64,000 nt of DNA from Plectrocnemia conspersa (Eukaryota > Arthropoda > Insecta > Trichoptera > Polycentropodidae). Both the position numbers and the translations under genes were made by a program. Positions 12,996 to 25,020 of this stretch are shown one piece after another. How positions within the stretch are numbered: position 1 is the first letter of the stretch; each line of letters opens with the position of its first letter. The notes below the pieces were generated by a model. It did no database searches, was not told the DNA's origin, and worked only from the letters and a program-made list of their open reading frames with translations. The stretch covers positions 62,001 to 126,000 of the forward strand of contig VTFK01000245.1 of NCBI GenBank assembly GCA_009617715.1, given 5' to 3'.

Positions 12996-14042
12996 TAGGG
13001 ATTCTGAAGTCTCGGATTTTTTCGATTCCCGGGACTCGAGACCCAAATTTTTAAAGTCCCGGGAATTCCCGGGACTCGAGACTTTTATTATTTTTCGTAT
13101 AATCACGAAAAAAATATGTTAAAAAATTAACTTAATATTATTAACTTTAATTAACTTATTATTATTAACTTTAATTAATTTATTATTATTAACTTAAATT
13201 ATTTGTGTTATAGGTACGATAGGTGAAAATTTATTTAAGCAATTTAAAAACATTTTATTCGATATTTATTTTAATTTAATTTATTACAATTTTTTTAATC
13301 GAAATATTTATATCAATATTAAGTTAAAACCTTTACTTTTGTAAGGGAAAATATGTTTTTAAAAACACCAAGGCGTTTAATGATGAACCACATAGCCTGT
13401 TCCTGGTTTTTGTGCCAAATATTCCACATGTAGAAAAAGCTCTCTCGCTTTCTGTACATGTTGGCTTAATTGTAAGCAATGATTTGAATAAAAGCTCTAG
13501 ATTCGAAGTTCGCTTGATAGTTGAATCTAATATCTGAAACTCCTTTTTAAAGTTGATTTTTTTATTTCTAGTCGTTGAAATATTTTGGTGGTTCGTGCGA
13601 CAGAGTTGTGTTGATTTCAAATATTTTTTTTAAAAGGAAATTAACAATAATTTCGGAAGTTAATAAAGTGGCATCTCGACGACTTAGAGCTTCAACTGCC
13701 AGTTTTATAGGAGTGAGTACATCACAAATATTTTTCAATACGTGAATGTTCGATTCATTCCAAATTTGGCCGATGCCAAGATCAATTAATGATTTTCTAA
13801 TGCAATTTCGTAACTTTCAAAATCTCGAGATCATGGATAATAAGGAATTCTACCTTGTCTTCATATCGAGACATAAATTAAGCTCGACATCAAATTTACC
13901 CTTTACATATTTTTGTAAAATTGCACTTCGGAAAGTCTCGAGTCCCGGGTTATTAATTTTTAAATTCCCGGGACTCGAGACAGCAAAAAATCTTTCAATT
14001 CTCGGGAATAAATTCCCGGGTTGTCTCGACACAGAATCCCTA
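12996..14042 (-). mobile_element. Degenerate hAT element, copy 2 (inverted relative to copy 1)
   Basis: Ends TAGGGATTCTG (12996) and CAGAATCCCTA (14042), flanked by a perfect 8-bp duplication GTTCCTAT (12988-12995, 14043-14050). The minus-strand frame 13620-13333 encodes the hAT C-terminal dimerisation region: EFQILDSTIK, LFKSLLTIKPTCTESERAFS, then LCGSSLNALVFLKTYF. Upstream on the minus strand the PIKLAVEALSRRDATLL segment also occurs. The N-terminal zinc-finger and most catalytic regions are missing, so the 1047-bp copy is an internally deleted derivative. A perfect 22-bp palindrome lies at 13055-13076 in the subterminal repeats. Confidence 0.9.
13333..13620 (-). pseudogene. hAT transposase C-terminal remnant
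   Basis: A 95-codon frame inside hAT copy 2. It contains the family's dimerisation signature (LLTIKPTCTESERAFSTCG followed by NALVFLKTYF), which in complete transposases lies in the last ~80 residues. Only this end is open; the catalytic centre is gone, so it should not be read as a host gene. Confidence 0.85.
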
Positions 14043-14050
14043 GTTCCTAT

Positions 14051-16257
14051 ACATGTGCAAACACAGCGGTGGCAGTGATAAAACCGACTTGTATCATAAA
14101 AATACTCGGGGAAAATGTAACTAATTTGTATTTGTAAAAGTATAAAATATTCAACAATTTTGTATCAATAATGAAGTCTGTAAAAACTAAAAGATATAAA
14201 TTTAAAATTTTTTTTAAAATACTTTTAATTCGTAAAATATTAGTATAAATAAAACAGTTAAATTTATAGCTATACAACTTAATTATATATCAAGCATAAA
14301 AACTGTTATTATAGTAATTTAATAATTAATAAAAATTCTTGAAATAGTAATAAATTTATAATTTTGCAAAGAAATGCACCAAAAATGATTCAAAAGAAAA
14401 CTGTTCTGGCTTATTTTGTATCTTTATTTAATATACAAATTTAACACCACAAATCAAAAAAGTTTCAGAACGTTTTTATCCTGCAAATTTGCATCAAAAA
14501 TGACAATTAACATTAACTAAAAAAACTGTTTTAGAATGTTTGTATTGGCATTAAAAAAAGCAGTAAAAACTGTCAAAAAAAAATTAAAAACAAACCCTAA
14601 AAAAGACTGGAACACTTTTGCGAAAAATTTGCACCAAATGTCTTTGAATTTTTTAGCAAATTTATTTCACCAATTCTGATTAATTGTATTTTATAAATTT
14701 TATTAATAAAATACACCCAAACTCAAACCTTTTTTTGATATAATCATATAGTTCATGCTTGGTTTATTGTCAGCAGGAAAGAGTTAAAAATAAATGATAA
14801 GTCGATTGTATGAATTATACAAATTATGAATATAGGGTATTATTTTTTTTTTTTTCTTAAGAATAAATTTGTTCGATTATAATTGTAAAAAAGGCAAAGA
14901 GAACGCTAATAGACTGTCGAACACAACTTTATTAAAAATCCATTAAGTTCACACCATGCCGTAGGGGGTGGTGTGGGGTGTCGTCCGTGGGGGTTGAATT
15001 AAAATGGATGGCTTTGTTATAAACGACCCGAAGCAAGTTAGTCTCTTGGAATCAATGAAGTAAAAATGATTCATGGATTGGAAGTTATCGCTCTGTCGGC
15101 TATTAGCGAAACGATTTGTGAGACAGTCAGTGGAAAAGGAAAATTTTCACATAGCTGAAGGGAAAATAATAATGGAAAATGGGTACGCCATTAGTGCTTT
15201 GTAAAATATTACTTTTCTTTCAGCGTGAAAAAAACTTTATGATGTTCACTTTAAAATGAACTTTATATTTTTTTATTGCATATAGACAATAAATCGTAAT
15301 AAAATTATTAAATAAATAAAAATGTATAGATAAATAAAAATAGTCAGTGCATAATAATCAACACTAGGTATGAAATAGTTAAAATCTGATAAATCATTGC
15401 AAAATCTTGTGTTTTTGTTGCGATGAAAGCTCAAGTATTTCTGACTGCCTTTAAAATACAGCTAATTAGATATTGATAAATGATCCCGTTACAGAGATTA
15501 GGAAAATCTAATCTGTGGATATTTCCCGGATACGATATAAATTAAAAAACATCATGGTTTCATGTTGAATTTCAAGCATTAACTTGTAAAATAATATGGG
15601 TATTTTAAAATAACAATAATTTAATAAAATTTTTATATTATTAACAACTGGCACAAAAGTAGAGCAACGTTGAAAATAAGTTTTTGAATAGAATCTATGT
15701 ACATAATATGTAGGAAGAGTAAATTTTAGGTTTATTAGGTGGAAAAGTTTTATACGGGCTCCGGTCCGTTTCCTTCCCTTTGAGCTATGGATTCGTATCC
15801 GTACAGCCCGCGCTGTCTGCGAGCTTCATCTTGAGCAGAATGAATAAGGCAGAGTATAAAAGACGGGACACAATTAATTACCCGCTTTCACGAGAGCTAG
15901 ATATTGTGTTATCCAAATGTGCCAGCTAGAACGTATCAGAATGCAACTTAAAATTGATAATAAAATTATAAAAAAAATATGTAAAATTCACAAATATATT
16001 TTATATTTTGTGTTGGCTTTAAAAAGCCAAGCGTCAGATTATTAATATAATATAAAAAAATGCATAACTATGATTTAGAAAATCTGAAAAGAAATGATGT
16101 TTTAAAATTAATTTGTTAGAATTAGTCGGACAATTGTTTCAGATAGAAAAAAGTTGTTGTTAGTATAATTTTAATGCTCTATTTTAATATCGTAAGAGTA
16201 GTAATCATTTTATTTTGTTTAAGATTAAAAAAACATAAAGCTTCGTATATATAAATG
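14051..16257. other. Noncoding stretch with a TATA-like site
   Basis: No gene seen. A GC-richer block at about 14930-15200 contains CCGTAGGGGGTGGTGTGG. At 15855-15862 TATAAAAG is followed by GACGGGACACAATTAATTAC in a GC-richer setting (15730-15900), which could be a plus-strand core promoter, but no downstream coding exon is evident. Confidence 0.3.
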
Positions 16258-16265
16258 TGTGTTAT

Positions 16266-16521
16266 CAGTAGCGTATCTAGGGTATGTGTCACCCAGGGCG
16301 ATCCTTAAAATTGCCGCCCCCCCATACATTTTTTGCAAGGTCATAAAATCAGCATTTCTTAAAATAATAAATTGGTTATTATTATGATCTTGTTATTCGT
16401 GGATTTATATATGTTTTAGTGCATTCAGGGTTAAGAACCACACTATACGATCCCATCGCAAATATGCCGCCCCCAAGCAAGTGCCGCCCGGAGCGGCCCG
16501 CCCACCATAGCTACACCACTA
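16266..16521. mobile_element. hAT-type MITE with 8-bp target duplication
   Basis: Starts CAGTAGCGTATCTAGGG and ends CCATAGCTACACCACTA, imperfect inverted termini. The flanks repeat TGTGTTAT (16258-16265, 16522-16529). Inside are C-rich blocks (GCCGCCCCCCC and GTGCCGCCCGG). It is 256 bp long with no coding capacity. Ends resembling CAGTGGCGTAGCTAGG are widespread in animal hAT MITEs. Confidence 0.82.
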
Positions 16522-16579
16522 TGTGTTATACTCATGTAAGTTCAAAAATTCATAGAGCCTGTTGAATTTTACATTACAT

Positions 16580-17510
16580 TGAAATCATATTTTATGCGAA
16601 AAAAATATTTATCTGATAATTGGTTGTGTTTCTTTGCTGCTCAGTGTTGCCATGTAGTGAATTTTCAGTCCAGGTCAAAAGAAATAAAATTGTGTCAAAG
16701 CGGTGAAAACGCTTGATTATCAATCGTTTATATTAGGATTTTTAAAACAATATTACGAGTCGAAGAATCGAATAAAGCACATCTAAACCAAATTTTGACC
16801 AATAGGAGAGCGCAAAAAACAATTATCACTTCTCAGAAGTCAAAAATTCACGTCAAAAGCAATAAAATCGTGTTGGCGCCGTCGCAGTGGCGACGCTCGC
16901 CAACACGATTTTATTGCTTTTGACGTGAATTTTTGACTTCTGAGAAGTGATAATTGTTTTTGCGCTCTCCTATTGATCAAAATTCGGTTTAAAAATATTT
17001 TGATTAGCCCTCTTATATTATATGTCTTAACTAATATCGGTAAGGATTGTTATCATGTTTTTAAAATATAGTGTAATATCGAAAAGCAGATAAAATATGG
17101 AGCAATTTGTGAGATGCGATGTCTGTCTGTACTTATTCTTCCGCTTATTTTCCCCTGAGAGATGAATTCGCGTAGTTTGGATTTGAACAAATGATAATTT
17201 TAGAACTTTCATTAGGTTAGGCTTGGGTTTGAACAGCGAATGGACGTTTCGCAACTGTCAAATTGAGTTTCATAGAGATTTAAGAGAAAAATATCAGTCA
17301 AATTATATTTTCGTTGGTAGAATATAATAGTGAAAATGTATTTCGACTTAGCTAGTGAATATATAACTTCACCAAAAAATAGATATTCGCAGTAATATTT
17401 ATACATCGGATGTAAATAAATAATGAGAAGTAGCACTTGCCAGATAATTTATATTTTCACTGGTAAAAATATATATTTACTGGTGAAAATGTATTCCAGT
17501 ATGATTTTTC
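16580..17510 (-). repeat. Hairpin-rich repeat family, copy 2 (reverse)
   Basis: Carries the family landmarks in reverse order: TTTGCTGCTCAGTGTTGCCA (16631-16650), the foldback 16784-16991, TTGAACAGCGAATGG, then the TTCACTAGTGAAA-type hairpins (about 17340-17500). It is truncated at the GGGTTAACT end. The foldback in this copy is the best preserved in the window. Confidence 0.75.
16784..16991. repeat. Foldback with ~95-bp near-perfect arms
   Basis: The left arm begins TAAACCAAATTTTGACCAAT and the right arm ends ATTGATCAAAATTCGGTTTA. Both contain AACAATTATCACTTCTCAGA or its complement, and TGTTGGCG/CGCCAACA close the stem. The small centre (CGTCGC AGTG GCGACG) is itself palindromic. A transcript through it could form a very long hairpin. 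Confidence 0.9.
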
Positions 17511-18984
17511 TGAAATGCCATTTTAAAAAAATATTTTCGAGACTGTTTTTTCATATTAAACTAAATTTATTATTTATTTATTTTGCTGCATTAAATAAAG
17601 TCGTCAAATTACCAATAATACAATATATAAAAACATTAAATTTTTATTTAAATTAAATTACTAAAATATGTTTTCTTTCTGTCTAATCTTTGTACATAGT
17701 TAAAATTATTCAATATGAATTTAATGTTCACATCTTTCTATTGCCAATTCTTTCCTTTTTAAAAAATCGTGCTTGTTCTATTGAGATTGAAATTAATTTT
17801 TTTTAAATTATAATTTGTTCTAAATATTTTTAAAATGATGCACAGCATGCATTTTTTGTGACTGTGTGCTTGAATATGGACCGAATCGAAATAAACCGAC
17901 CCTTTTTTTGATTAAGCTCGGTTTTTCGTTACGACAAAAATAACTGTATTTCCGGTTCAATTCCGGTTCGAAGCCTGCTATAAATTGTTAATGCGATCAA
18001 TTGACGCGGCGGTAAACTGTTAGCGATCAATTGTCAGCTGCGAATTGCGGGCGTTAAATTTTTCGGACCCCATATACAAATCACTAATTCTGATCTTCCG
18101 GATAATTCTAGATAGAAATAAAAAAAGTCAACGACTATATATTATCGTGATATGCTTCAGAACAAAATATTATTTAATGATTATTTTGTAGACAATGATT
18201 GACTTAAAATTAGCTTAAAATTTTGTGATGTTGAACCTGAGGGCACTTATCTGCTAAACCGTCTCTAAATATGTTTCACATCAAAAACAGTGGCCCTCAA
18301 CCGTCAACTTCATCATTCGGCACCCGAACGAGTGTGTGTATCGTTTCGGTATTCATAGCCACATCGGCTATGTGTATGGCAACACTGGCACTCGGCGGGC
18401 ATTAGGCATTCAAACACGACGGTCCGGACAGGCAACAACGATACTTGGGCAAACACGGGCCCGGAGAACGAGCAGCACTTGACCCGCACGGCGGCAAACA
18501 CCGGCTATGCCCAGCTCATGCATTGTAGCCAACACAAACAGTGTCGCGCCCATTGAAGTTGTCCGCACTGCCGCCAACCGAACACACATGTATATTTATT
18601 TACCTAAAACGGCGCATTCCTGCACTGTTACACTGGCCGCTAGTGTTTACAGTCTTATTTATTTTATAAATATACTATTCATTTCTTACATGTAGAAATA
18701 TGATCAGCGAGCGATTTTACATTGACCGATCGTTCACACTACAGCGGCGACGGAACGATTTTACAATTTCGTCTAATATGTGATACTGTGAACAATCGCT
18801 GGCAGGCAAAAAACGATTTAGTATATTTTGAGGTGAATTCTTTACTTTTTTATAATCTTTTATCAAATTTTTTCCTAAGGTAAAGGGTTATTGTTTATTT
18901 TGTAATACTGTATTTAAAATCCTGTATATTTAAATATGTAGTGGTGACTTTCTAACTAACTTACATAAAACAACATATAAGGAC

Positions 18985-19065
18985 AGAATAGCGTTGTTCG
19001 TAACGTCTCAGACTAGTAACTCTGAAGTTGCGGGCTCGAGCCCCGGCAGCGGCACTCGAATTTTT
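18985..19065 (+). repeat. tRNA-like sequence, probably a SINE head or pseudo-tRNA
   Basis: GCGGGCTCGAGCCCCGG (about 19030-19046) resembles a TpsiC arm/B box, and TCAGA...TCTGA (about 19008-19025) could be an anticodon stem. The loop has eight bases instead of seven, the T stem has a mismatch, and I find no clean acceptor stem. I therefore do not call a tRNA gene. A hairpin repeat (19110-19174) follows closely. Confidence 0.35.
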
Positions 19066-19109
19066 ATTTATAAAAATGCGTTATTATTAAAAAATACAGT
19101 TAAAGCTGC

Positions 19110-19174
19110 AGTGACATCTATTGATTATAAATTGAATAGCACATAATAATTTATAATTAATAATATAGATGTCA
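19110..19174. repeat. Short hairpin repeat, GTGACATCTA type
   Basis: GTGACATCTATTGATTATAA and, ~40 bases on, its imperfect complement AATAATATAGATGTCAT. A related hairpin lies at 25021-25085. Confidence 0.6.
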
Positions 19175-21479
19175 TCGATTCCCAGAATTTCAGTCTCTTA
19201 GTTAATACTTACTTATGTCAGATTGACTTACTCAGTTGGTTCAGATTTGCCCGATGTAACGCATTCGGCTTATGCCGATATTATATTATATATTTAAAAA
19301 TAAAATTATAATGACTGAAAAATAGTTCTGCAAATCCCAGTAAAAGTATCGTAGTAATATTTTATTGTAGAAGGAAAAAGCTTTCGCTGTTAAATTAGCT
19401 AGAGTTATATTAAAACACTAGATTTCTATAAAATCTGAGTTTCAGATTAAGTTTTAAGCTTATGTGAACATTTAATGATACATATTATAATTACCACTCG
19501 TAATTATATCCAATAAAATTGTAATACTCCGTTGAATTTATTTAAAAAATTGATACCTTTAATTAAATAATATGAAACAGTGCTAATATTGTTAACATAA
19601 GTTGGGAACCTCTGCTTTAGATATGCAAAATCATAATTTATATGAAAACTTAGATATAATTTTAAATTTATTCAGTTGCACGTTACCTAAAAAGCAAGCG
19701 ATCACGTGATCAACAGGTGTTTTGGAGAGTATAGCTGCTTGCATATCGCCATTGGTTGTTATCTAGATTATTTTATATTATAAACAAGTCTAATAAAGCT
19801 AGTTTTATTCTCAGCTAACAGCAAATAAATATTGTGTATATAATATGCATAAATAAATCAATTTATTTAATATTTTAACATTATAATCCATACATATGAC
19901 AGTAATCTATCAACGAGTAATACAAAAATATTTAAGAACAAATATGTATGATCAATACAAACGTAAATAATTTACTAATTTTAGCCGCCAGAAATATTAA
20001 ATCTGTTAGGGTATGATATTTTTAATGCTTATTATATTTCTTTACTAATAGTTATCTGTGGTTTTAATTTTAATTAATCAGTATATCAAAATATAAAATA
20101 ACTAGATACATCGACTATCTTGTTTTACTCATTAATTAAGATTTAGTATATAATAAACCTGCTACTGATAAATTGTAAGCTTTATTAATATTGCATAGAG
20201 GACTAAAGCAAATCGGTAAAAAATACTATTTTAATTTAGTCATGAACTGAGCTTTTCCTGTATTTAAAAATACTGTTTGAAATTTCAATGTAGTATTTTC
20301 TTGAAGGTTCGATTTATGTTTAGATATATTTTTTATGATACTAGTGAAGTTATTGGAATAAAATACTATTTTCCAAACGTTCTGGAAAATGTGACAATGG
20401 CAAGCGAAACAATATTTTTCCGCTTTTATTACGAACACTTTTCTTATACATATTGCGTTTTTGAAACTATAGGGTAAATACAAACAATTTTTTTTTATAT
20501 ATTTTAATACATAGTAAATAAAATATATTTGATTATTGAGAAAATATAAAAAACATATTTTATATATTTTAATAAAAAATATGTATTTATTAAAATAGGT
20601 GTACATCATTAGGATTTACTTTGATTTTATTGTATTATATCGTCATCTGATAATCATTATTTTAATTTACTATAAAAGTGATTATAAAAGTACATTTATA
20701 TATTTTTTCTATAACAAGCATATCATTGCTTAAATTTTAGCATATCGTAATTAAATATGAATTAAATCACGGTAAAAACCAACCATATAACAGGGTTCAA
20801 ATAAGTTTACGGTAGTAAAAATAATTTGGAACCATCCTGTGTCATTTTCACAGTGACATTATTACAAGTTTTATTGAATACATAACATCGTCTTCCAATA
20901 TAAATCAAGATCTTGGCAAAGAGCAAAGAATCGTGTAAGTAATATACACAACTTGCCATATGTAATAAACTAAATGGGTGAACCTGATTTACAATCGTTT
21001 GGAATAGCTATTGGGGTTGGAAATTTTTGGGGTGCGCATTAAAAAGTCTTACACTTTTTATAGAGTATTAAAGAGACATTATCGACCTAAGGATGTTTTC
21101 TTTTCCGAGGCAATAAAATGCACACCCCATCGGTTGATCCAGTTTTTCTGTGTAAAAGGATATTCGAAATGTGCACATGGGAAGGAGGACGAATTGTCAT
21201 CTGGCGTAAAGGGTTATTGGTTATTTATTAATGAGGTGCTTATTTTTGGTGGATAAAAAAACTGTTTTAGATTTAATAGCTATTTAATGATGCTTTATGG
21301 AATGACACCAAAAATATATTTAAATATTAAATTTTACAATAATTTCATTTTTGATTTTACCATTTTTTTAAGCTAAGTTTTACATTGTATTATTTTGCCA
21401 TAGAGATTAGATTAAAAATATTATTCAGTGATTATGTTTGTGTAAATATTCTGTTTTTTTAATGTTTTTATTTTCTCGA

Positions 21480-22000
21480 GAAATGTTAATTCTCATTTTC
21501 ACATCTTGATTTTTTCGAAATATTTTAATAAAAAAATGTATGTAATAAATATATTATATAGTATGTGGTTATAATACATTTTTTTGTGCTATGAACAAGA
21601 TGAAGAGAAATAATTTTGCCGATAGTCAAATTTTATGGCGTATTTCTGTAGAAAGTTCTCATACATTTTTGCAATTTATTTTTATCTGATTAATAATGTA
21701 GTTCTCTGATTATCAAAGTAAAGATAAAGCCAATTAAATAAGTCGAGGAAATTGTTAACAATATTTTGTAATTCAAATAATTCCGACCTCTATTAAAAGC
21801 TTCAAAGAAAATATGCATATTTTCAAACATCTGGTACAGACCCACCCTTTTTATGCTGCATTTTAAATAATAAGGTGTTTGTGAAAAAAATTAACAAGTA
21901 TTCGAACATATTTAATTCTTAACAAAATTTTCTAAAATTTATCGAGAAAAAAAAATTCTCAATTTAGCATTTTTTTGAGATATTCTAAAGAAACATTATG
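21480..22000 (+). repeat. Interspersed repeat pair, copy A
   Basis: Shares with 25990-26720 the segments CATACATTTTTGCAAT, ATTAATGTAGTTCT, AAGATAAAGCCAATTAAA and CATATTTTCAAACATCTGG followed by ACAGACCCACCCT. Its left part (ATTTTATGGCGTATTTCTGT) also matches a reverse copy at 3200-3345. No coding capacity; origin unknown. Confidence 0.65.
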
Positions 22001-22639
22001 TGTATTTAAAATTATACGTTATTTCCAGAGCATTTATTATTTTTGATATATTATGATAGACATGTAGTTGAAATAATTTTCATTAAACTATATCATTTAC
22101 ATTAAAAAAGATATTGGTTAAGTTCGTTAACATCTTGTTTAAAAATGGTGACAATTAAAAACAACAGAGAAAAAAGTAAAAAGTTCAAAATTGTTTCATA
22201 ATATATGCATTAAAAAAAATTAATGATGTCAATATTGTAAATTGGATCATTTTTTAGTAAAAATCGCTTAATTATATCACTTTTCTTTCATAATTCTTAT
22301 ACAAATGCCATGAGAATTTAATATTTCTAAAGTTGCGAATATAAAGAGTCAAAAGAAAAACTGTTACTAAACGTTACACTGCAATATATCATATTTTTGT
22401 TCTTAGATCAGAAAAATCCGGAAGTAGTGAGTTGATTTTTATGAAATTTACATTTAAGGCAATATGTATCTATGATACTTGTCCAAATAATATTCCATTC
22501 CATTATATTTAATGAACATCTAATCATTAATTGCGAGAACGAACTAGAATTTTTGTTAATTGCAAAAGCAGCAAAATATTTACAAGAGAACTGAAATTTA
22601 AAAATTATCCTGCTGCTTAGTACAGCTAGGGGTGAGAGA

Positions 22640-23060
22640 ATTTTTAAAAAGTAAAAGCTCACCATAGAAAGCAGTTTTAATATTAGATAATGCTCCTCAT
22701 TAAAATAAAACTATGACAAAAACAGATGATAAACTTTTAATAGCAAATGTTGCATCTTTAATTTTAAACCCAGGACCGAAGAGTTATTTTATCAATCAAA
22801 CACAAATATCTTACTGGTATTCTAAAAAACACTTTCAACGAAGAATATGATTATAAAAAATTCTGTAGTGATAGCATTGATAATCTGAATCTTTGTGCAA
22901 TGTTAAATCTATCTTAAGTTCGAAATTATAATGCAGAAAGTGATTTAGTGGATTCCGACAAATTCATTATTGCAATTTATAAGTAAATTCTCGGTAAGGG
23001 ACTGATTAGAAAAACAATTTGCAAATTACTGAAATGGAAAATAGTGCTGATAGAATACTA
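22640..23060 (+). pseudogene. Possible jerky/Tigger-like transposase scrap
   Basis: Plus-strand LDNAPH followed by a stop, then MTKTDDKLLIANVASLILNP, then LKNTFNEEYDYKKFCSDSID and SDLVDSDKFIIAIYK. The LDNAPH, xxVxxLxxNPGP-like and LKxxFxxEYxY order is loosely that of a DDE_1 transposase C-terminal half. The match is weak and the frame is broken. Confidence 0.35.
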
Positions 23061-23275
23061 TCAAAGCTTGTCGTTTATTTTCAAGGGTATTTTTGTTCTT
23101 TTATCAAACACCAGCTTCTCCTTGCGCCGTCTGTACTCGCCAAAGTGCGCACTTGTCAAGTTATGAAGCTGGAAGCGGCCGTCGTAAGTTAAAACAATTT
23201 CCAACCTTCAAAGGACATATTGTGTTGATAAAAGACACCGAGCGGCAAGAATAAGAGATTTCTCTTTGTGACTGC

Positions 23276-23302
23276 TTCACACACACATACACACACTCAC
23301 AC
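23276..23302 (+). repeat. CA microsatellite, interrupted
   Basis: TCACACACACATACACACAC and continuing CTCACACAG, next to a GC-rich stretch. Confidence 0.8.
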
Positions 23303-23883
23303 AGAGAAAGGAGCTCGCACACAAATCCACAATATTGTGTACTTTGTGAAGGAGGGCGACTTGGCGGCTCTCCATCTCACGCAGACCGTAACAAAATTAT
23401 ATTATATTTTTAACATTTGTGAATTTTAATATTGAATCCGTTGAGGATGTTTTTATGTAGACTAAATTAAAAATCAACAAAAAATAAGAGGCGTTGAGGT
23501 TAATTTCATCATAATATTATTAAAGGAATGATCTTATTTATAAAAATTGATAGATGATATAAAGTAAAAGACACTAGGATCTATAAGGGATTCGAAAGCA
23601 TGTCTTTTAGGCATTAGTCATCGGTGCTGGTGTTATATTGTACCGTTCGAATAATTCAAGGTTCGTTAATTAGCATGTTATAAATCACGAAAATAATTTC
23701 ATTTTGGATAAATTATGTAGTGTTGATTCATAATAAAAAAATGCTACGTAATAAAATCAATCTTAGGAATTTATATTTGATTCTAAATCAAAAATTACTC
23801 TATAAAAATATTATATATGTAGCAAAGTACTCCAATACATATTTTTAGTGTATTGATTTTTTTTCTTAAACATTAAGCACATC

Positions 23884-23933
23884 TTTAATTTATATTTGTT
23901 ACATTATTTATAATGTAACAAATATAAATTAAA
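23884..23933. repeat. Perfect palindrome, 23-bp arms
   Basis: TTTAATTTATATTTGTTACA + TTA, loop TTTA, then the exact complement. No flanking duplication was noticed. Could extrude as a cruciform. Confidence 0.9.
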
Positions 23934-25020
23934 CAATTTACATATACAAAGTTATAACTAAATATTTTTTTAAAAGTATACTTTACATATACTAAGTAAC
24001 TAAATATTTTTTTAATGACATGCTTTAACATATTAAAAAATAGTTTAATGACTAAAAAAAATTATATAATAATTTAAATTAATTAATTAAAAAAATATAT
24101 TAACACACCACAGTTTAAGAAGTCTCCACCCAAGATCCTTAAACAAAAGCGTCGGCAATATAAATCTAGATATGGAACTTATGTCCTTACAATGTAGAGC
24201 ATTGTAGAGTTGGCGTAGCTTTGTGTAGCCATGTCGCCTTGTTAAAACGTAATGGCGGTTGGTCTTTTTCTTCAACCATTCAACCAACCAACGGCGGAGG
24301 GAGAAAATTTTTATTTTTGTCATTTTCGCGAAGGCATTCATTCGGAGGCCATTTTGAATATGCCTCCATATACAAACAAAAAATATTGTATAATATAAAA
24401 TAAATAAGGAGCTAGGAAGTATTGTTAATATTATTATTTATATTTATTATTATTATTATTAAAAAAGCAACTAAAAGGATAAATTGTGTAAAAATAGAGC
24501 TTTTTTTCCCCCATTCGAGCTACCCTTTGAATGCAAAAGATCAACCCGCGGTTAAGCGGGCTTCTCGGTTAAGTTAACTTTAAGGGTAGACAGTTAACCA
24601 TCTACCCCATGTTTGGCGAGCGCTTTCTTTATGCACAATAAAAATATAAATCATGTTGATTTTATCTGTTGTTGTATGTGATCAAAACAAATATTATGAA
24701 TATGTTTTATTTGTTATTATATATAAGATATATACTGTCTAAATTAGTATTTGTGCGTTTCAGAAGCGAACGGCAAAATACGACATCTTAACTTCCTCTG
24801 GACCGGATATAACGATTAGAATTCCACCAAGCGTGCAAACAACAAAGTGAATCTACTTTAGAGTTTCGTTACTGATACAAACGTCTTGAAATCTTCTTCC
24901 AATTTCGAACCATGCTTGGTGTAGGACGATTCGAAATGAAAGCCATTGAATATAATCAATTTTATAAAATAATTAGCTTATCATGATTATGTTTTGGAAT
25001 TTATTTACACTCTGTTAATC

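Larger units (their letters stand above)
17511..21479. other. Noncoding stretch
   Basis: Mostly AT-rich. A GC-rich island at 18290-18600 (GGACAGGCAACAACGATACT, GGGCCCGGAGAACG) has no recognisable protein in any frame. 17880-18060 contains two GCGATCAATTG words ~30 bases apart. The 127-codon minus frame at 20226-20609 is compositionally AT-driven and resembles nothing known. Confidence 0.4.

Noticed and set aside
18985..19065. Functional tRNA gene
   Set aside because: Anticodon loop of the wrong size, mismatched T stem and no acceptor stem; more like a tRNA-derived repeat.
20226..20609. 127-codon open frame on the minus strand, one of the longest in the window
   Set aside because: Residues are dominated by K, N, I, F and Y as expected from AT-rich DNA, no domain is visible, and the opposite strand is also open. 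Treated as chance.
21011..21256. 81-codon plus frame with KRHYRPKDVFFSEAIKC
   Set aside because: Looked briefly like a transposase piece, but no ordered motifs extend beyond it.
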